Shown here in pieces: positions 5,573 through 9,558 of a stretch of 9,558 nucleotides of DNA (position 1 is its first letter; each line of letters starts with the position of its first letter). The stretch is from the NCBI GenBank assembly GCA_020354155.1, contig CP070644.1, forward strand, positions 1,743,259-1,752,816. The letters are read 5' to 3'. Made by a program: the position numbers and the translations under genes. Under the pieces are notes generated by a model that saw nothing but the letters and a program-made list of their open reading frames with translations, had not been told where the DNA came from and made no database searches. This DNA comes from Nitrospiraceae bacterium (GTDB lineage: Bacteria; Nitrospirota; Thermodesulfovibrionia; UBA6902).

Positions 5573-7146
5573 GATCAAGGTCAGGAAAAGGGGGAGTTGC
5601 ACGAGCAGCCGGGAAGATATCAATAGCGACGACCTGCAGCAGGGTTCTTGGATTTTTCAGGGATATTCTTCTAGCCAGGATTTTCGGGGCTACCGGTCTT
5701 ACAGATGCTTTTTTTGTTGCCTATCGTATTCCAAATCTTCTCAGGGAACTCTTTGCTGAGGGCTCCGTGTCTGCCGGATATGTGCCTGTCTTTACGGAAT
5801 ATTTATCAAAGGAAGGGAAGGAGGAAGCGAAGAAACTGGCTGGAGTGGTCCTGGCCTTTCTCCTGTCAGTCACGCTCATTATCTGTCTGGCAGGCATTCT
5901 TCTGGCTCCCAATATCACAAGGATTGTTGCCCCTAATTTTGTGAATAATCCAGAACAGTTTTCTCTGACGGTGAAACTCCTCAGGATAATGTTTCCCTTC
6001 CTGTTGTTCATCAGCCTTGCAGCGCTTGCCATGGGCACCCTGAATTCGCTCAGGGTATTTTTTCTGCCTGCCCTTGCGCCGGCATTCTTTAACCTTGTGA
6101 TGATCGCTTCTGTTCTTTATCTTGCCCCCCATTTTTCAGTCCCTGTATTAGCGATTGCAGTGGGCGTGACTCTTGGAGGTGCAGTGCAGTATGGCGTGCA
6201 GATCTGGCCCCTGGCGAAGAGGGGGTTTCACGTGAGACCTCAATTTTCTCTTTCCCATCCCGGATTGAAGAAGGTCCTTCTCCTCCTGCTGCCGGTGGTA
6301 ACCGCAACGGGTGTCATGCATATTAACGTACTGATCAGCAATATATTTGCGACCTATCTCCCTGCCGGCAGTGTGACCTATCTGTATTATGGATACAGAC
6401 TGATTCTTTTCCCCATTGGTATATTCGGTATTTCAGTTGCCATGGCCCTGCTACCGTCATTATCCGAGCAGGTTGCCCGGAATGATACTGATGCTGTGCG
6501 TGATACATTTTCATTTTCTCTGAGGCTCGTTTTTTTTACGAGCATTCCGGCAATGGCAGGATTGATTGCCCTCTCAGGCCCGATCGTCAATACCCTCTTC
6601 CAGAGAGACATGTTTACCTATGAAGCAACTCAGGGGACAGTGTATGCCCTGATATTTTACTCTTCGGGAATATGGGTTTTTTCAGGCCTCAGGGTGGTAA
6701 GGGCGGTGTTTTATTCCATGCAGGATAGCAAAACTCCTTTAAAGGTTGCGCTTCTTACTGTAGTCATCAATGCCTTTTTCTGTTACTTTCTTAAAGGACC
6801 GCTTCAGCATGGGGGTCTTGCACTGGCTCTCGTTATCGCTGCATCAGTGAACTTCTTTGTCCTTCTTGCCATATTACGGTCGAAACTGGGAAGCATAGAT
6901 GGTACCAGGATAGCAGCAACACTGCTGAAGGTATCAACTGCATCTTTTATCATGGGTTGTGCAGGATGGTTTATGCTGCAGGGAGACATGTGGATGGAAA
7001 GCGGGCGGACACTTGAAAAGTCTCTTCTTTTGACCGGCGTTATTGCTGTTTGTGTGGGATTGTATCTGTTGTTCATGTATCTTATGAAAAGCGACGAGCT
7101 GAGCTATCTTTTAAAGATGAGGAAAAAATCAAATAAGATCCGATGA
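5560..7146 (+). CDS. murJ: Lipid II flippase MurJ
   Basis: MurJ is an inner-membrane MOP-superfamily protein that flips lipid II to the periplasm for peptidoglycan synthesis. The protein has 528 aa, the usual length, and is almost entirely hydrophobic helices, consistent with the 14 segments of the family. The N-terminal signature is very clear: SRVLGFFRD (R28, R34), TDAFFVAYRIPNLLRELFAEG (residues 48-68, with D49 and R62) and SAGYVPVFTEYL. These carry the conserved charged residues that line the central cavity in MurJ. ATG 5560 is the first start after an in-frame stop at 5545-5547; no Shine-Dalgarno precedes it, so initiation may be weak. The stop overlaps the next start as ATGA (7143-7146). 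A lone GGGGGA lies inside the gene near 5590 but has no start codon after it. Confidence 0.95.
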   Translation: MIKSRSRSGKGGVARAAGKISIATTCSRVLGFFRDILLARIFGATGLTDAFFVAYRIPNLLRELFAEGSVSAGYVPVFTEYLSKEGKEEAKKLAGVVLAFLLSVTLIICLAGILLAPNITRIVAPNFVNNPEQFSLTVKLLRIMFPFLLFISLAALAMGTLNSLRVFFLPALAPAFFNLVMIASVLYLAPHFSVPVLAIAVGVTLGGAVQYGVQIWPLAKRGFHVRPQFSLSHPGLKKVLLLLLPVVTATGVMHINVLISNIFATYLPAGSVTYLYYGYRLILFPIGIFGISVAMALLPSLSEQVARNDTDAVRDTFSFSLRLVFFTSIPAMAGLIALSGPIVNTLFQRDMFTYEATQGTVYALIFYSSGIWVFSGLRVVRAVFYSMQDSKTPLKVALLTVVINAFFCYFLKGPLQHGGLALALVIAASVNFFVLLAILRSKLGSIDGTRIAATLLKVSTASFIMGCAGWFMLQGDMWMESGRTLEKSLLLTGVIAVCVGLYLLFMYLMKSDELSYLLKMRKKSNKIR

Positions 7147-7883
7147 GTGAAAAAATCAAACCAGTTGTTTATAGTATTGGGGCAGTATTGTTTGTTATCA
7201 TGCTCTGCGTGGGTGTCTATTTAAATTCTAAGTCGGAAGATGAAAGCAGGAGGAAAAGCATGATTGTTGAAAGACTGGCTGTAGGGCCACTTGAAGAGAA
7301 CACCTATATTGTGGCCGATGATGCTGTAAAAAAGGCCATTGTTGTTGATCCGGGAGATGAACCGGACAGGATTATTGATGCCATAAAAAAACTTGGTGTG
7401 ACGGTTGAATCTGTTGTCCTTACGCATGCGCATTTTGATCACATTGGAGCAGTGGATGATCTTAAAAAGGAAACAGGAGCCAGAGTGCTGATCCATAAAA
7501 AGGACCTTGAATCCTACGGACAGGCAAAGGATCAGGCTGCTTTCTGGGGCTATACCATGGATGATCTGCCTGAGCCTGACGGTTTTCTTGATGACGGCGA
7601 TGAGATTAAGGCCGGCGGCCTGACCTTTCAGGTGCTGCATACTCCCGGTCACAGTCAGGGCAGTATCTGTCTTTATGGAGAGGGAATTCTGGTTACCGGT
7701 GATACAATATTTCAGGGGTCAGTAGGGAGGACAGACTTTCCCGGCGGCAGTATAGCTGATCTGAGAAATTCATTTAAAAGGTTAATTGAACTTCCGGAAG
7801 AAACAAAGGTATTGCCCGGTCACGGACCTGAGACAACAATTGAGCGTGAGCGGAAAGAAAACTTTTTTATGGGAGAGATATAA
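7143..7883 (+). CDS. Metallo-beta-lactamase-fold hydrolase with N-terminal membrane anchor (glyoxalase II-like)
   Basis: This is a zinc-dependent hydrolase of the glyoxalase II/YcbL-like group. The metal ligands are all present: THAHFDH (H95, H97, D99, H100), H170 in HTPGH, D187 in VTGDT and H227 in PGHGPET. The core begins at MIVERLAVGPLEENTYIV (residue 40); that ending-to-ending core is about 207 aa, the normal length for soluble relatives. The long form adds 39 residues with one membrane segment (about 8-27) followed by a charged stretch with R36, R37 and K38. Its start overlaps the murJ stop (ATGA), so it should be coupled to murJ. A second in-frame ATG at 7260 has a stronger ribosome site. 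The substrate is unknown; thioester hydrolysis is the family guess. If the N-terminus stays in the cytoplasm, the enzyme would face the periplasm. Confidence 0.88.
   Translation: MSEKIKPVVYSIGAVLFVIMLCVGVYLNSKSEDESRRKSMIVERLAVGPLEENTYIVADDAVKKAIVVDPGDEPDRIIDAIKKLGVTVESVVLTHAHFDHIGAVDDLKKETGARVLIHKKDLESYGQAKDQAAFWGYTMDDLPEPDGFLDDGDEIKAGGLTFQVLHTPGHSQGSICLYGEGILVTGDTIFQGSVGRTDFPGGSIADLRNSFKRLIELPEETKVLPGHGPETTIERERKENFFMGEI
7248..7262 (+). promoter_or_regulatory. Strong internal ribosome site and second ATG of the hydrolase
   Basis: AGGAGG at 7248-7253 lies 6 nt before an in-frame ATG at 7260-7262. This is the best Shine-Dalgarno in the window and would start a 207-aa soluble protein exactly where most glyoxalase II-like proteins begin. 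The upstream start at 7143 has no close Shine-Dalgarno and depends on coupling to murJ. Confidence 0.55.
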
Positions 7884-7958
7884 AGTGGCCAGTGTGGATA
7901 GATTCAATGCCTTGGAAATAAAATTTTATGAAAAAAGAAACTGGTTATGTAAAAAATA

Positions 7959-7987
7959 TTGACAAGAAAACTTATTTATGGTATTAT
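7959..7987 (+). promoter_or_regulatory. Strong sigma-70-type promoter of the PilZ regulator
   Basis: TTGACA (7959-7964, 6 of 6) is followed after 17 bp by TATTAT (7982-7987, 5 of 6), with TG at 7979-7980 making it also an extended -10. The start point would be near 7994, giving a leader of about 66 nt. The gap from 7884 to 8059 holds no terminator for the murJ-hydrolase unit; a 12-bp AT palindrome (7918-7929) lies just upstream of the promoter. Confidence 0.8.
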
Positions 7988-8059
7988 TAAAACATATCTA
8001 TTAATTTATTCCGATTTAAAAACAGTTAGTTAATAAAAATCCACGGAGAAATCGTAATC

Positions 8060-9526
8060 ATGTCCAGATTAGATGTAAGATGTAAAGTTGATTTGCCTGT
8101 TCGACTCGTATTTGACACCCATGAGAAAAAGGGTCTTACAGAGCAGAGTTCAAAATTTTCATCGCTCAGCCTGAGCGGAGGTTTTATTGAGTATACTCCC
8201 CCCTCTATTGAGAACAAAATTATAAGTCTTCGTTACGACCTGCCGAGGCATGGCGAGTTTGAGATACTCGGGGAAGTAATGCGCGTGGACAAGAAGGGAA
8301 TAGCCACAAAATTTTATAATCTGAACAGAGATGCAAAACTGAAACTCTGGGACTATCTTAAAGACAACCTTGCTGAGGATGTCTCCTGTCCTTACTGCGG
8401 AAAAAAGAATGCACAGAAACTGAGAAAATGTGACCGGTGCGAGTGGTACCTTAATTTTTATTCCCAGGATTATATTGTTGAACATGAGAAAGAATCCTTT
8501 CTTAACAGACTTGCCCACAAGAGTCAGTCATTTACTTTTGAAGATATTCACAAGGTGCTTAATTTTGTTGATGTTGAAGTGCTGAAGATTGGCAAGAACT
8601 TTGATATCAATGAAGAGTTTGTAGGTTCAAGCAAGGGCATACTGAATGTCTTTTCCATGATCAGAAAGGTGGCCCCTACTGATATACCGGTTCTCATTAC
8701 AGGGGAAAGCGGAACGGGTAAAGAACTGACTGCAATGGCAATTCATGAAAGAAGCCAGAGAAAGAGCAAGGCCTTCGTTCCCATTAACTGTGCGGCTATT
8801 CCTGAAAACCTTCTTGAGACAGAACTTTTTGGTCATGAGAAGGGTGCCTTTACCGGAGCAGTCTCCGGAAAGCTCGGGAAGTTTGAATTTGCAGACGGCG
8901 GTACTATCTTTCTTGATGAAATTGGAGAGCTTTCACTGAACCTCCAGTCAAAGCTTTTACGATTTCTTGAAGACAAAGTTGTGGAAAAAATTGGTTCCAA
9001 TGGCGGCAAGAAAGTAGACGTACGACTGATTGCTGCCACCAACAGCGACCTGAAGGCGGCCATTGCAAAGGGTACCTTCAGAAAAGACCTCTTCTACAGG
9101 CTTGATGTCTTTACAGTAAATCTGCCACCGGTGAGAGAGCGGGAGGACGACAAAATAATTCTTTCGCGGTACTTCCTGAACAGATTCTCGAGAGAGATGA
9201 ACGTGAGCAAAAATTTTTCATCTGAAGCCATTGAGGCGATGAAGAATTATGATTGGCCAGGCAATGTCAGAGAGATTATCAACAAGGTAAGAAGAGCGGT
9301 TGTCATGTCAAGGGATATTATGATTACTGCTGCTGATCTTGATCTGGAAGTCCCTTCTGTCAAATCTGAGGCACTAACCTCTTTAAAGGAAGTGCGCAGT
9401 TCCATGGAACGCGAAAAACTGATTGAGGCCCTGAAACACTGTAACAACAATATCTCCAAGGTAGCCCGTGTTCTGGGTATCAGCCGTCCGTCAGTGTACA
9501 GCCTGAAGAAAAAGTACCACATATAA
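8060..9526 (+). CDS. PilZ / zinc-ribbon / AAA+ sigma-54 activator with Fis-type HTH
   Basis: This is a 488-aa bacterial enhancer-binding protein for sigma-54 RNA polymerase. Residues 1-104 form a PilZ-like c-di-GMP domain: RLDVR (3-7) matches RxxxR, SLSLSGG (35-41) matches the [DN]xSxxG loop with Ser in place of Asp/Asn, and GIATKFYNL fits the last strand. Residues 110-127 are a zinc ribbon (C110, C113, C124, C127). A linker (about 135-185) leads to the AAA+ domain: Walker A GESGTGKE (215-222), GAFTGA (262-267) for sigma-54 contact, Walker B GGTIFLDEIGEL (280-291), an FRKDLFYRLDVF arginine-finger region (340-351) and WPGNVRE (399-405). The Fis-type helix-turn-helix is NISKVARVLGISRPSVYSLKKK at about 464-485. 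There is no receiver, GAF or PAS domain. GGAG sits 11 nt before the ATG. The promoter is sigma-70 type, so expression looks independent of sigma-54. The targets are unknown. Confidence 0.95.
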   Translation: MSRLDVRCKVDLPVRLVFDTHEKKGLTEQSSKFSSLSLSGGFIEYTPPSIENKIISLRYDLPRHGEFEILGEVMRVDKKGIATKFYNLNRDAKLKLWDYLKDNLAEDVSCPYCGKKNAQKLRKCDRCEWYLNFYSQDYIVEHEKESFLNRLAHKSQSFTFEDIHKVLNFVDVEVLKIGKNFDINEEFVGSSKGILNVFSMIRKVAPTDIPVLITGESGTGKELTAMAIHERSQRKSKAFVPINCAAIPENLLETELFGHEKGAFTGAVSGKLGKFEFADGGTIFLDEIGELSLNLQSKLLRFLEDKVVEKIGSNGGKKVDVRLIAATNSDLKAAIAKGTFRKDLFYRLDVFTVNLPPVREREDDKIILSRYFLNRFSREMNVSKNFSSEAIEAMKNYDWPGNVREIINKVRRAVVMSRDIMITAADLDLEVPSVKSEALTSLKEVRSSMEREKLIEALKHCNNNISKVARVLGISRPSVYSLKKKYHI

Positions 9527-9558
9527 TTGTGCAGCTTGTACAGACCGGCATCATCGTA

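Noticed and set aside
7221..7652. Minus-strand 143-aa open frame
   Set aside because: Antisense to the hydrolase, whose metal ligands fix the coding frame; no recognisable motif.
7884..7910. Possible sigma-54 (-24/-12) site near TGGCCAGTGTGG
   Set aside because: The spacing and the second element (TTGC) do not match; the clear promoter here is sigma-70 type.
7918..7929. Palindrome ATAAAATTTTAT as a terminator for murJ and the hydrolase
   Set aside because: It is AT-only, too weak for a terminator stem, and lacks a spaced T-run. It may merely be AT-rich promoter-upstream DNA.
8159..8518. Minus-strand 119-aa open frame
   Set aside because: Antisense to the PilZ and zinc-ribbon part of the regulator, which has clear motifs.

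Overview
The window is a mostly housekeeping stretch from a diderm (LPS-type) Gram-negative bacterium, shown by BamA, the LptE lipoprotein and the lipid II flippase MurJ. Codon use and base composition look even across the window, and there is no sign of a mobile element, prophage or CRISPR array. A deep-branching diderm lineage such as Nitrospirota or a former deltaproteobacterial group would fit: a sigma-54 activator carrying a PilZ domain, plus a short GGGCACAGAGCACA-type repeat inside leuS. That placement is inference and was not tested.

Layout. Positions 1-922 (minus) are the N-terminal third of bamA: signal peptide, POTRA1-3 and the start of POTRA4. The gene leaves the window at base 1. 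Positions 923-1082 form a divergent control region between bamA and leuS. On the plus strand follow leuS (1083-3530), a 221-bp gap, lptE (3752-4270) and holA (4260-5213, overlapping lptE by 11 bp). rpsT (5478-5182, minus) converges on holA with a 32-bp tail-to-tail overlap and has its own promoter next to the murJ start. murJ (5560-7146) is coupled by an ATGA overlap to a metallo-beta-lactamase-fold hydrolase (7143-7883). A strong sigma-70-type promoter (7959-7987) then drives a 488-aa regulator (8060-9526) with a PilZ domain, a four-cysteine zinc ribbon, a sigma-54-activating AAA+ domain and a Fis-type helix-turn-helix.

How the genes relate. BamA, LptE and MurJ serve outer-membrane protein insertion, LPS export and peptidoglycan precursor flipping. 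LeuS, HolA and RpsT serve translation and replication. The leuS-lptE-holA order resembles the linkage known from Escherichia coli and other proteobacteria. The final gene is the accessory element: its architecture suggests a sigma-54 activator controlled through c-di-GMP instead of phosphorylation, but its targets are not visible here.

The points most worth a second look are the PilZ/zinc-ribbon/AAA+ regulator, the two possible starts of the hydrolase (membrane-anchored or soluble), the short repeat inserted in frame in leuS, the Pro-to-Gln change in the LeuRS editing motif, and the TTG start of leuS inside an overlapping 18-codon reading frame. I found no convincing new multigene system.
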